Shown: positions 1 through 6,372 of the stretch, piece after piece
Numbering within the stretch: the stretch's first letter is position 1
Layout: every line of letters starts with the position of its first letter
Source: CAZMFZ01 sp964565665
GTDB lineage: Bacteria; Bacteroidota; Bacteroidia; Cytophagales; UBA9547
Length of the DNA: 17,342 nt
NCBI GenBank assembly: GCA_964565665.1
Contig: CAZMFZ010000081.1
Location: forward strand, 1 to 17,342
Reading direction: 5' to 3'
The notes under the pieces: generated by a model
Database searches by the model: none
Told to the model about the DNA's origin: nothing
The model's input: the letters and a program-made list of their open reading frames with translations, nothing else
Position numbers and translations under genes: made by a program

Positions 1-48
1 AGTGATGTGGAAAAATATCAGAATTTGGGAGAGGTAAATCCTTTTTAA
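1..48 (+). CDS. 3' end of an unidentified upstream gene (partial)
   Basis: The first 48 bases are open in frame 1 and end with TAA at 46-48. They would encode a 15-residue tail ending in NLGEVNPF. The other two forward frames give less natural peptides or an immediate stop. The fragment is too short for any family assignment. The first palindromic repeat begins immediately after this stop, which is where REP-like elements usually sit. That this is a real gene end is an inference from frame, composition and position only. Confidence 0.4.
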   Translation, partial: SDVEKYQNLGEVNPF

Positions 49-81
49 ATCTTTTCCAAAGTATTAAACATTGGAAAAGAT
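49..81. repeat. REP-like palindrome, copy 1 (diverged)
   Basis: This is an inverted repeat with outer arms ATCTTTTCCAA (49-59) and TTGGAAAAGAT (71-81), and mismatches near the centre. It matches the outer part of the 33-bp palindrome family found at 2392, 4449, 4863 and 5428. It lies directly after the stop of the upstream gene and 24 bases before the oxidoreductase start. No T-run follows it, so it does not look like an ordinary intrinsic terminator. Confidence 0.75.
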
Positions 82-105
82 CAAAACTATCGATGTCAAA
101 ACTAT

Positions 106-1494
106 ATGAACAGAAGACAATTCAACTCAAAAACAGCTACCGCACTTACAGGAAGTGTTCTATTATCTTCTATTGCCAACGCTTTTTCTCCGAAAAAACG
201 GATAGCGATGGTGGGAACAGGCATTCGGGGCATTACATTTTGGGGCAAAAATGTGCAGGACAATTACAAAGAAAACATTGAATTTGTAGGATTGTGCGAT
301 ATCAACCCAGGAAGGGTAGCATTTGCCAAACAATATATGGGTGTGTCTTGCCCCACATTTACCGATTTTGAAGAAATGGTAAAACAGACAAAACCTGATA
401 CGGTAATCGTAACCACAATAGATGCCACACATCACCTATACATCATCAAAGCATTGGAAATGGGCGTGGAAGTGATGACTGAAAAACCCATGACTACCGA
501 TGAAGACAAATGCAAAGCCATACTTGATGCGGAAAAGAAAAGCGGGAAAAAAGTGATTGTGGGCTTCAATTACCGATATGGCACTTTATTTACAGCTATT
601 AAAGAACAATTAGAAAAAAATGCAGCAGGAGAGATGGTTTCGGTAGATTTCAATTGGTATCTCAATGTGTACCATGGGGCAGATTATTTCAGAAGGTGGC
701 ACGCATACAAGGAAAAAAGTGGTTCATTGCTGGTGCATAAATCTACCCATCATTTCGATTTACTCAATTGGCTCATCGACTCCGATCCGGTAGAAATAAT
801 GGCTTATGGTTCACTAGATCATTATGGCAAAAATGGAAAATTTCGTTCTACCAACTGCCGACCTTGTACTTTCAAATCTGAATGCAAATTCTATACTGAC
901 ATCACCAAAGATGTCATGCTTACCGATTTGTATACCAACAATGAAAAATATGATGGCTACTTGCGTGACGGATGTGTGTTTAAGGAAGACATCAATATAT
1001 ATGACAAAATGAGTGTGCAAATTCGCTATGCCAATGGCGTATTGGTAAACTATTCGCTTACTACCTATTCGCCCTACGAAGGCTGGCGAATAGCATTCAA
1101 TGGAAAAGAAGGCAGATTGGACAGTTCTGAAGGTATTCCTTGGGAAAATGAAGCTATAAATCAGGAAGCGCTACATTCTAAAGAATTTAACAAGGATAGT
1201 AAAACAACAGAAACCGAACATTACGATAAGATATTTGTGAGCAAGAATTTTGAAAAACATCAATTGATAAAAGTGCCGGTTTCAAAAGCTGGGCATGGAG
1301 GTGGTGACCAAAAATTGCATGATAAAATTTTTAAAAACCCCAATGCTCCTGATCCTTACCGTCATGCAGCAGGCACCAGAGACGGAGCCATGAGCATATT
1401 GATAGGCATAGCCGCCCGAAAATCAATAGAAGAAAAACGCATTGTAAAAATGCGCGAATTAACAGATATTGAATTAATGGCTAAAAGAGGATAG
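106..1494 (+). CDS. Gfo/Idh/MocA family oxidoreductase with Tat-type signal
   Basis: This is a predicted NAD(P)-dependent sugar or uronate oxidoreductase of 462 aa. Residues 1-26 look like a twin-arginine signal: NRRQF at 2-6, a mildly hydrophobic stretch, then ANA near 24-26. A Rossmann nucleotide motif GTGIRG follows at 37-42. The family EKP motif is at 126-128, and a conserved His-rich segment HKSTHHFD at 211-218 fits the catalytic region. Four cysteines (C251, C254, C260, C290) sit in a substrate-domain insert; I recall similar inserts in Bacteroidota homologues, and they may bind a metal. The gene is first in the visible uronate cluster, 72 bases before the SDR gene. Its substrate is not known. 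A role on a modified or oligomeric uronate is an inference from context only. The family call is secure and the reaction is open. Confidence 0.88.
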   Translation: MNRRQFNSKTATALTGSVLLSSIANAFSPKKRIAMVGTGIRGITFWGKNVQDNYKENIEFVGLCDINPGRVAFAKQYMGVSCPTFTDFEEMVKQTKPDTVIVTTIDATHHLYIIKALEMGVEVMTEKPMTTDEDKCKAILDAEKKSGKKVIVGFNYRYGTLFTAIKEQLEKNAAGEMVSVDFNWYLNVYHGADYFRRWHAYKEKSGSLLVHKSTHHFDLLNWLIDSDPVEIMAYGSLDHYGKNGKFRSTNCRPCTFKSECKFYTDITKDVMLTDLYTNNEKYDGYLRDGCVFKEDINIYDKMSVQIRYANGVLVNYSLTTYSPYEGWRIAFNGKEGRLDSSEGIPWENEAINQEALHSKEFNKDSKTTETEHYDKIFVSKNFEKHQLIKVPVSKAGHGGGDQKLHDKIFKNPNAPDPYRHAAGTRDGAMSILIGIAARKSIEEKRIVKMRELTDIELMAKRG

Positions 1495-1566
1495 CTAATC
1501 TTTTGACTTATAGACGATTAAGATTCTCCTGTTAAGTGTTTTCGAAATTTTTACATATAAATAACC

Positions 1567-2373
1567 ATGTTTAGTTTAAATAATAAAGTAGCAGTCATTA
1601 CTGGTGGAACCGGAGTTTTAGGAACCGCATTTACCGAAGGATTAGCAGAGGCAGGAGCCAAAGTTGTGATTTTGGGAAGAAGAAAAGAATTGGGCGAGCA
1701 AAAGGCTGAAAACCTTACAAAAAAGGGATACAAAGCAATGGCGGTAGCTGCCGATGTTTTAAACCTAGAAGAACTGGAGGCGGCCAAAACGCAGATATTA
1801 CAAGAATTTGGCACTATTGATATTCTAGTAAATGGAGCAGGAGGAAATATGCCAGGAGCAACGATTATGCCCGATAAAACAGTTTTTGATATCAACATTG
1901 CCGACCTGAATGCCGTTTTGGCTTTAAATCTTCAAGGAACAATTTATCCAACACAAGTTTTTGGTAAAGTAATGGCTGACAGAAAATCGGGCTCTATTAT
2001 CAATATTTCTAGCATGACAGCCGCTCAGGCACAGACCAGAGTGATGGGATATTCCGTAGCCAAAACCGCAATTGACGGCTACACCCGTTGGATGAGTATG
2101 GAAATGGCTTTAAAATTCGGTGAAGGAATCAGGGTAAATGCCATAGCACCTGGCTATTTTCTCACTGAACAAAATTTAAGGTTATTGACTAATGAAGACG
2201 GCAGCCTGACAGAAAGGGGCCAATTAATAATCCAAAATACACCATTTAAACGCTTCGGCAAACCAGAAGAATTGGTAGGTACACTTATTTGGTTAGCTTC
2301 AGATGCTTCTGCTTTTGTTTCAGGTATAGTAGTGCCTGTAGATGGGGGCTTTAGCGCTTGGAATGGAATTTAA
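1567..2373 (+). CDS. uxuB: SDR oxidoreductase, probable D-mannonate oxidoreductase (fructuronate reductase)
   Basis: This is a classical short-chain dehydrogenase/reductase of 268 aa, the usual length. It has the cofactor motif TGGTGVLG (12-19), NGAGG (89-93), the structural Asn in LALNLQG (N121), catalytic Ser near 149, YSVAK (Y162, K166) and PGYF (195-198). The C-terminus has the typical VDGGFSAW end. It lies between an oxidoreductase and mannonate dehydratase in a cluster that otherwise lacks a fructuronate reductase. The likely reaction is therefore the cytosolic NAD(P)H-linked interconversion of D-fructuronate and D-mannonate, as done by the SDR-type UxuB of Bacillus, which is unrelated to the long-chain E. 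coli UxuB. The family is certain. The substrate is inferred from context. Confidence 0.85.
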   Translation: MFSLNNKVAVITGGTGVLGTAFTEGLAEAGAKVVILGRRKELGEQKAENLTKKGYKAMAVAADVLNLEELEAAKTQILQEFGTIDILVNGAGGNMPGATIMPDKTVFDINIADLNAVLALNLQGTIYPTQVFGKVMADRKSGSIINISSMTAAQAQTRVMGYSVAKTAIDGYTRWMSMEMALKFGEGIRVNAIAPGYFLTEQNLRLLTNEDGSLTERGQLIIQNTPFKRFGKPEELVGTLIWLASDASAFVSGIVVPVDGGFSAWNGI

Positions 2374-2391
2374 TTTAGTTATGAGTTATTA

Positions 2392-2424
2392 AACTTTTCC
2401 AAAGTTTTAAACTTTGGAAAAGTT
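2392..2424. repeat. REP-like palindrome, copy 2 (perfect)
   Basis: This is a 33-bp perfect palindrome. The arm AACTTTTCCAAAGTTT (2392-2407) is followed by a single central T and then the exact reverse complement (2409-2424). It starts 18 bases after the SDR stop codon. No T-run follows on either strand, so it is not a standard terminator, although it would form a 16-bp hairpin in the transcript between uxuB and uxuA. Its right half is also the start of the first 53-bp tandem unit. Confidence 0.9.
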
Positions 2425-2615
2425 GATAGAATATAAAAAATATTAGAGAATCATCAGTTTTAAACTTTGGAAAAGTGGATAGAACATAAAAAATATTAGG
2501 GAACCATCAGTTTTAAACTTTGGAAAAGTGGATAGAATATAAAAAATATTAGAGAATCAACAGTTTTAAACTTTGGAAAAGTGGATAGAATATAAAAAAT
2601 TTTAGAGAATCAACC
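2404..2615. repeat. Four-copy 53-bp tandem repeat carrying half-palindromes
   Basis: Four head-to-tail units start at 2404, 2457, 2510 and 2563, with an exact 53-base period. Each begins GTTTTAAACTTTGGAAAAGT, which is the right half of the REP-like palindrome. Each then continues with GGATAGAATATAAAAAATAT and ends near AGAGAATCA. Units differ by only a few substitutions. Only the first unit keeps the left palindrome arm. The array fills most of the 282-base gap between uxuB and uxuA, and I see no gene or clear promoter in it. It probably arose by slippage or unequal exchange after a palindrome landed, so its copy number may vary between strains. Confidence 0.93.
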
Positions 2616-2655
2616 ATTAACAAAAGCCAACTTATTTTCATTAGAATTTAACATT

Positions 2656-3828
2656 ATGCATTACCCATTAATTCAATCTTGGCGTTGGTTTGGCCCAAAC
2701 GACCCCGTTAAACTTTCTGATGCTCGTCAGGCAGGTGCAGAAGGTATTGTTTCCGCTCTTCACCATATCAAGTGTGGTAATGTGTGGCCTGTGGACGAAA
2801 TAAAAAAGCAAAAGCTACTAATCGAAGCTGCGGGAATGCAATGGGAAGTGGTGGAAAGTGTAGCCGTACATGAGCAAATCAAAACGGGTTCCGCAGAAAG
2901 AGATAAGTACATTAAAAACTATATCGAATGCCTACATAATTTGGCTGCGAATGGTATCAAAACAGTTTGTTACAATTTTATGCCCGTGCTTGATTGGACA
3001 AGAACCGATACTGAATACATTGTTGAGGACGGTTCAAAAGCCCTGTTGTTTGACAACTTAGATTACGTTGCATTTGAGCTGGAAGTATTAAAAAGGCAAG
3101 GTGCTGAAAAAGAATTTGATACGGAATTAATCACTAAAGCAAAAAAACAATGGGCATTACACTCACTTGAAAAACAGCAAAATATCATCAAAACGACTCT
3201 GTTGGGATTGCCCGGTACAGTCAATGATTTGACATTGGAAGAATTTAAAGAAATGCTGGCTACCTATCAAGGAATTGATGCAAGCAAGCTGCGTGAAAAT
3301 TATGCCTATTTTATTAAAAAAATTATTCCTGAAGCAGAAGCATTAGGAATTAAAATGACTGTTCACCCCGATGATCCGCCAAAGCCTATTTTCGGTTTGC
3401 CCCGCATCGTAAGTACAGAATCGGATGCCCGTTGGGTAACTTCCATGGTAGATTCGCCAGCCAATGGATTGTGTTTTTGTACTGGATCGTTTGGTGCAAG
3501 AAATGACAATGATCTTCCCGGAATAGTACAGCGATTGGGAAACAAAATCAATTTTATACATCTAAGAAGTGTGCAACACACAAAAAATGGTAGTTTCTAT
3601 GAAGCCAATCACCTAGAAGGAAATGCTAATATGCCAGCCATAATGTTTGAAATCGTGAAATTAATGCAAGAACGCAAAATAAGAATTCCGATGCGACCCG
3701 ATCATGGACACCAAATGCTCGATGACTTGCAAAAGCCAGCTGGTTATTTCGGCTACTCCGCTATTGGCAGATTAAGAGGCTTGGCAGAATTGAGAGGTTT
3801 AGAAATGGGTATAAATCTGCGGCTTTGA
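2656..3828 (+). CDS. uxuA: Mannonate dehydratase UxuA
   Basis: This enzyme dehydrates D-mannonate to 2-keto-3-deoxy-D-gluconate (KDG) in the cytosol. It belongs to the metal-dependent UxuA TIM-barrel family. The 390-residue length is normal for the family. Recognisable family segments are IQSWRWFGPND near the N-terminus, CYNFMPVLDWTRT (105-117), HPDDPP (237-242), FCTGSFGAR (274-282), HLRSVQ (302-307) and RPDHGHQMLDD (347-357). The His, Cys and Asp residues in the last four include the metal ligands. The start at 2656 gives the conserved short N-terminus. It follows the 53-bp array by about 40 bases. Its stop is only 7 bases from the stop of a convergent small gene, with no terminator between them. 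Confidence 0.97.
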   Translation: MHYPLIQSWRWFGPNDPVKLSDARQAGAEGIVSALHHIKCGNVWPVDEIKKQKLLIEAAGMQWEVVESVAVHEQIKTGSAERDKYIKNYIECLHNLAANGIKTVCYNFMPVLDWTRTDTEYIVEDGSKALLFDNLDYVAFELEVLKRQGAEKEFDTELITKAKKQWALHSLEKQQNIIKTTLLGLPGTVNDLTLEEFKEMLATYQGIDASKLRENYAYFIKKIIPEAEALGIKMTVHPDDPPKPIFGLPRIVSTESDARWVTSMVDSPANGLCFCTGSFGARNDNDLPGIVQRLGNKINFIHLRSVQHTKNGSFYEANHLEGNANMPAIMFEIVKLMQERKIRIPMRPDHGHQMLDDLQKPAGYFGYSAIGRLRGLAELRGLEMGINLRL

Positions 3829-3835
3829 AATTAAA

Positions 3836-3955
3836 CTACGGGTTCAAAGCTTTCAATTTTTCCTCTTTTTCTTGTATCTTAATCTGTATAATAAAATAAA
3901 CTCCTACGGCTATGGAGATGGAACCCAAAATGATTATAATTTTAAGAAAGTCCAT
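3836..3955 (-). CDS. 39-residue single-span membrane microprotein
   Basis: Reading the - strand from ATG at 3955 to TAG at 3836 gives 39 residues. It starts MDFLKIIIILGSISIAVG, one clear hydrophobic span at about residues 4-24. A charged tail, QIKIQEKEEKLKALNP, follows. The ATG lies one base after the stop of the 66-residue gene upstream (TGA C ATG), an arrangement typical of translational coupling. That coupling and the textbook membrane-plus-charged-tail layout support a real gene despite its size. Function is unknown. It could be a partner subunit of the upstream small membrane protein. It is convergent with uxuA. Confidence 0.6.
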   Translation of the reverse strand: MDFLKIIIILGSISIAVGVYFIIQIKIQEKEEKLKALNP

Positions 3956-3956
3956 G

Positions 3957-4157
3957 TCAATTGTCTTTAGATGAATGATTAATTAAAAAAATACCTGTTA
4001 AAAACATGGCTAAAATAAATGAAAGAGTTGTTATAATTAGAATATTTTTATCAATGGTTTCTGCCTTAATTAAAGAGGCAAATATGATACCTCCCACTCC
4101 TAATTTGCCAATATCAATAATTAGTTTGCCTAACTCTTTAATTGCTTCTTTTTTCAT
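3957..4157 (-). CDS. Small two-span membrane protein, DUF6722-like
   Basis: This 66-residue protein begins MKKEAIKELGKLIIDIGKLG, an amphipathic charged helix. Two hydrophobic spans follow at about 17-31 and 38-60, and it ends with a short polar tail. The layout resembles the small Bacteroidota family I recall as DUF6722, but the match is from memory and should be confirmed. No function is known. It is first in a two-gene - strand unit with the 39-residue gene. The unit is oriented against the uronate genes and lies between uxuA and the RAYT. A TATTTTTG promoter-like element lies 17-24 bases upstream of its start. Confidence 0.65.
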   Translation of the reverse strand: MKKEAIKELGKLIIDIGKLGVGGIIFASLIKAETIDKNILIITTLSFILAMFLTGIFLINHSSKDN

Positions 4158-4173
4158 TTCTCACAGTTAAAAA

Positions 4174-4206
4174 CAAAAATAACTAATTTTTATCACCTTT
4201 TCCAAA
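4174..4206 (-). promoter_or_regulatory. Putative Bacteroidota-type promoter of the small membrane gene pair
   Basis: On the - strand, TTTG (4206-4203) is followed after 21 bases by TATTTTTG (4181-4174). This fits the TTTG / TAnnTTTG pattern of Bacteroidota housekeeping promoters. The predicted start would lie about 10 bases before the ATG at 4157. The upstream TTTG is part of the degenerate REP-like palindrome at 4197-4224, so the repeat may have donated the -33 element. The assignment rests on motif matching alone. Confidence 0.4.
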
Positions 4207-4224
4207 GTTTAAAACTTGGAAAAC
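4197..4224. repeat. REP-like palindrome, copy 3 (degenerate), upstream of the RAYT
   Basis: The left arm CTTTTCCAAAGTTT (4197-4210) is followed by AAAACTTGGAAAAC (4211-4224). The right arm has lost one T and changed the last base compared with the perfect copies. It lies just before the RAYT start at 4237 and mirrors copy 5 at the other end of the gene. A possible alternative TTG start for the RAYT (4216) lies within it. Confidence 0.8.
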
Positions 4225-4236
4225 TATACAAGCTGT

Positions 4237-4878
4237 ATGTTTTTAATTGAGACCTTCTACCACATTTACAACAGAGCCAATGGCGATGAAAACCTATTCA
4301 GGAATGATAAAAACTATAATTTTTTCCTCAAAAGATATGCTGAATTCATATACCCCGTTGCAGAAACGTTCGCTTATTGTTTGTTGCCAAATCATTTTCA
4401 TTTTTTGATAAAAACCAGAACTACTAGCGAAATTAAAGTTTATATGAAAACTTTTCCAAAGTTTGAAACTTTGGAAAAGTTGACCGAAGAACTTAGTTCT
4501 AAATTCTTATCCAAACAGTTTTCCAACTTATTTAGTGCTTACACCCAGTCCTTCAACAAGGTTTTCAATCGCAATGGCAGCTTATTCCAAAAGAATTTCA
4601 AACACAAAGCCGTTGGACACAACACTTATTTCGCTAACCTGATACATTATATCCATGGAAATCCAGTCCATCATGGATTTTGTAAACGATTAGAAGATTG
4701 GCCTCACACTTCTTATGAATCGATTGTATCTGACAAAAAAACATTATTGAATAAGGAGCAAGTAGTATATTGGTTTGGCTCAAAAGCCGAGTATATTGAA
4801 TCATCGAAATCCTCTTCCAACCAATTTAGCTTTAGAAATGGAATTTTAAGTACTAACCACGCCTTTTCCAAAGTTTGA
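4237..4878 (+). CDS. REP-associated tyrosine transposase (RAYT, Y1_Tnp family)
   Basis: This is a single-strand DNA nuclease of the HUH/Y1 class related to IS200/IS605 TnpA. Such proteins are thought to spread REP palindromes rather than themselves. From the ATG at 4237 it has 213 residues. Visible signatures are FYHIYNR (residues 7-13), FAYCLLPNHFHFLIK with the HUH motif as HFH (53-55), GSLFQKNFK (114-122), and HYIHGNPVHHGF, where Y138 is the likely catalytic tyrosine. A TTG at 4216 in the same frame is possible but lies inside the upstream palindrome, and the ATG already gives the usual short N-terminus. A perfect palindrome lies inside the gene at 4449-4481 and is read as KTFPKFETLEKL. Another supplies the stop codon TGA (4876-4878). 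The HUH and Tyr motifs are intact, so activity is possible. Confidence 0.9.
   Translation: MFLIETFYHIYNRANGDENLFRNDKNYNFFLKRYAEFIYPVAETFAYCLLPNHFHFLIKTRTTSEIKVYMKTFPKFETLEKLTEELSSKFLSKQFSNLFSAYTQSFNKVFNRNGSLFQKNFKHKAVGHNTYFANLIHYIHGNPVHHGFCKRLEDWPHTSYESIVSDKKTLLNKEQVVYWFGSKAEYIESSKSSSNQFSFRNGILSTNHAFSKV
4449..4481. repeat. REP-like palindrome, copy 4, inside the RAYT reading frame
   Basis: This is a perfect 33-bp palindrome with arm AACTTTTCCAAAGTTT, central G, then the reverse complement. It is exactly 11 codons long, so it does not shift the frame. It encodes KTFPKFETLEKL, between the HUH half and the QFSNLFSAYTQSFNK segment, where RAYT proteins vary in length. Confidence 0.9.
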
Positions 4879-4891
4879 AACTTTGGAAAAG
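4863..4891. repeat. REP-like palindrome, copy 5, overlapping the RAYT stop
   Basis: The perfect 14-bp arms CTTTTCCAAAGTTT (4863-4876) and the reverse complement (4878-4891) flank a central G. The RAYT frame reads GCC TTT TCC AAA GTT TGA through it, so the stop codon comes from the palindrome. With copy 3, it brackets the transposase gene. Confidence 0.9.
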
Positions 4892-4926
4892 TTAAAACTA
4901 GAAATAGCTAACTAATAAAAATACAG

Positions 4927-6336
4927 ATGAAACCATTCCTCAACGAACATTTCCTTCTTCAAACCGAAACGGCCAAGTATCTCTACCATGAGTATGCGAA
5001 GAAAATGCCCATTATTGATTATCACAACCATTTGCCGCCCAATGAAATAGCAGAAAACAAAATTTTTGAAAACATCACGGAAGTGTGGCTGAAAGGCGAC
5101 CATTACAAATGGCGGGCTATGCGTACCAATGGCATTGATGAAGCATACATCACTGGAAAAAACACCTCTGATTGGCAAAAATTTGAGAAATGGACTGAAA
5201 CTGTGCCACATACCATGCGAAACCCATTGTATCACTGGACTCATTTGGAACTGCAACGATATTTTGGAATTGATAAATTATTGAATACTGATTCGGCTCG
5301 AGAAATATTCGATGAGACTACCGCCAAACTGAATACTTCCGAATTCTCAACCCAATCGTTATTAGCTAAAATGAATGTGGAAGTCATTTGCACTACAGAC
5401 GACCCATTAGATTCACTTAATACACATAAACTTTTCCAAAGTTCTGAACTTTGGAAAAGTTTTCAGCTTCTTCCCACTTTTCGCCCAGACAAGGCTATGA
5501 ATGCCAACAACTCATTAGATTTTAAAGCATATGTCGATGCACTTGAAAGTGTGGCAAATGCCGAAATTAAGCAGTTGAGTTATTATATTGATGCTTTGAA
5601 AGCCCGTCATGATTATTTTCATGCCTTGGGTTGTAGATTGTCCGACCATGGCTTAGAAACTTTTTATGCAGCAGATTTTACAATCAAAGAAGTAGAATCC
5701 ATATTTTACGATTTGAGGAGGGGCGACAAAATTTCAACAGAAAATATACTGAAATTCAAATCATTCATGCTTTATACTTTTGCCCTAATGGATGCAGAAA
5801 AAGGCTGGACACAACAATTCCACATCGGGGCTATTCGCAACAATTCATCCAGATTATTGAAAAATATAGGGGCAGATTGTGGAGCAGATTCAATTGGCGA
5901 TTTCGATGTGGCAAGAAGCATGTCCAAGTTTTTCAATCGGCTGGATAGCGAAGGTAAATTAGCAAAAACCATCATTTACAATCTCAATCCTGCTTGGAAC
6001 GATGTTTTTGCCACCATGATAGGCAATTTTCAGGATGGCAGCATTCCAGGAAAATTTCAGTGGGGTTCTGGCTGGTGGTTTCTCGACCAGAAAGATGGCA
6101 TGGAGAAACAGCTAAATTCACTCTCTAATATGGGCTTGTTAAGTCGTTTTATCGGTATGCTTACCGACTCCCGCAGTTTCCTTTCATTTCCTCGCCACGA
6201 ATATTTCAGAAGAATACTATGCAATTTGATTGGCAATGATGTAGAAAACGGTGAACTTCCAAACGATATGCCTTGGCTGGGGCAAATGGTGGAAAACATC
6301 AGCTATTACAATGCCAAAAACTATTTTAAATTTTGA
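4927..6336 (+). CDS. uxaC: Glucuronate (uronate) isomerase UxaC
   Basis: This enzyme converts D-glucuronate to D-fructuronate, and can also convert D-galacturonate to D-tagaturonate. It is the first intracellular step of the pathway. The 469 residues match the usual family length and the enzyme belongs to the amidohydrolase-like TIM barrels. Key segments are IDYHNHLPP with the metal-site HNH (33-35), VICTTDDPLDSL (153-164), LPTFRPDKAMN (182-192), QFHIGAIRNN in the middle, and WGSGWWFLDQKDGM and SFPRHEYFRR near the C-terminus. A REP-like palindrome is embedded in frame at 5428-5462 and encodes residues 168-179 (KLFQSSELWKSF), between TTDDP and RPDKA. Both flanking motifs and the rest of the frame are intact, so the enzyme is probably functional. 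It lies 48 bases after the RAYT and 36 bases before kdgK. Confidence 0.97.
   Translation: MKPFLNEHFLLQTETAKYLYHEYAKKMPIIDYHNHLPPNEIAENKIFENITEVWLKGDHYKWRAMRTNGIDEAYITGKNTSDWQKFEKWTETVPHTMRNPLYHWTHLELQRYFGIDKLLNTDSAREIFDETTAKLNTSEFSTQSLLAKMNVEVICTTDDPLDSLNTHKLFQSSELWKSFQLLPTFRPDKAMNANNSLDFKAYVDALESVANAEIKQLSYYIDALKARHDYFHALGCRLSDHGLETFYAADFTIKEVESIFYDLRRGDKISTENILKFKSFMLYTFALMDAEKGWTQQFHIGAIRNNSSRLLKNIGADCGADSIGDFDVARSMSKFFNRLDSEGKLAKTIIYNLNPAWNDVFATMIGNFQDGSIPGKFQWGSGWWFLDQKDGMEKQLNSLSNMGLLSRFIGMLTDSRSFLSFPRHEYFRRILCNLIGNDVENGELPNDMPWLGQMVENISYYNAKNYFKF
5428..5462. repeat. REP-like palindrome, copy 6, inside uxaC
   Basis: The perfect arms run 5428-5444 and 5446-5462 around a single central T. 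The innermost pair is C/G where the other copies have T/A, so pairing is kept by a compensatory change. It is read as LFQSSELWKS, a different frame from the copy in the RAYT. Confidence 0.9.
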
Positions 6337-6372
6337 TTTCTCTATACTTTTTTCAGTTCCAAAATAAGCAAT

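Noticed and set aside
1551..1898. 115-codon - strand open frame opposite the SDR gene
   Set aside because: It is a shadow of the SDR Rossmann region. The peptide is low in complexity and matches no family I know.
2404..2615. Possible CRISPR array
   Set aside because: The 53-bp units are contiguous and nearly identical over their full length, with no variable spacers and no cas genes.
2392..4891. Palindromes as intrinsic terminators
   Set aside because: None is followed by a run of T on either strand, and two lie inside coding sequence. They are better explained as REP-like elements.
4197..4891. Complete IS200/IS605 insertion sequence
   Set aside because: There is no tnpB, and the flanking hairpins are the same dispersed palindromes found alone elsewhere. 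The YHIYNR and YIHGNP signatures fit a RAYT rather than a self-mobile TnpA.
2392..5462. Palindromes as operator sites for a uronate regulator
   Set aside because: Copies occur inside genes, at gene ends and overlapping a stop codon rather than at promoters, and a RAYT is present. Not excluded for individual copies.
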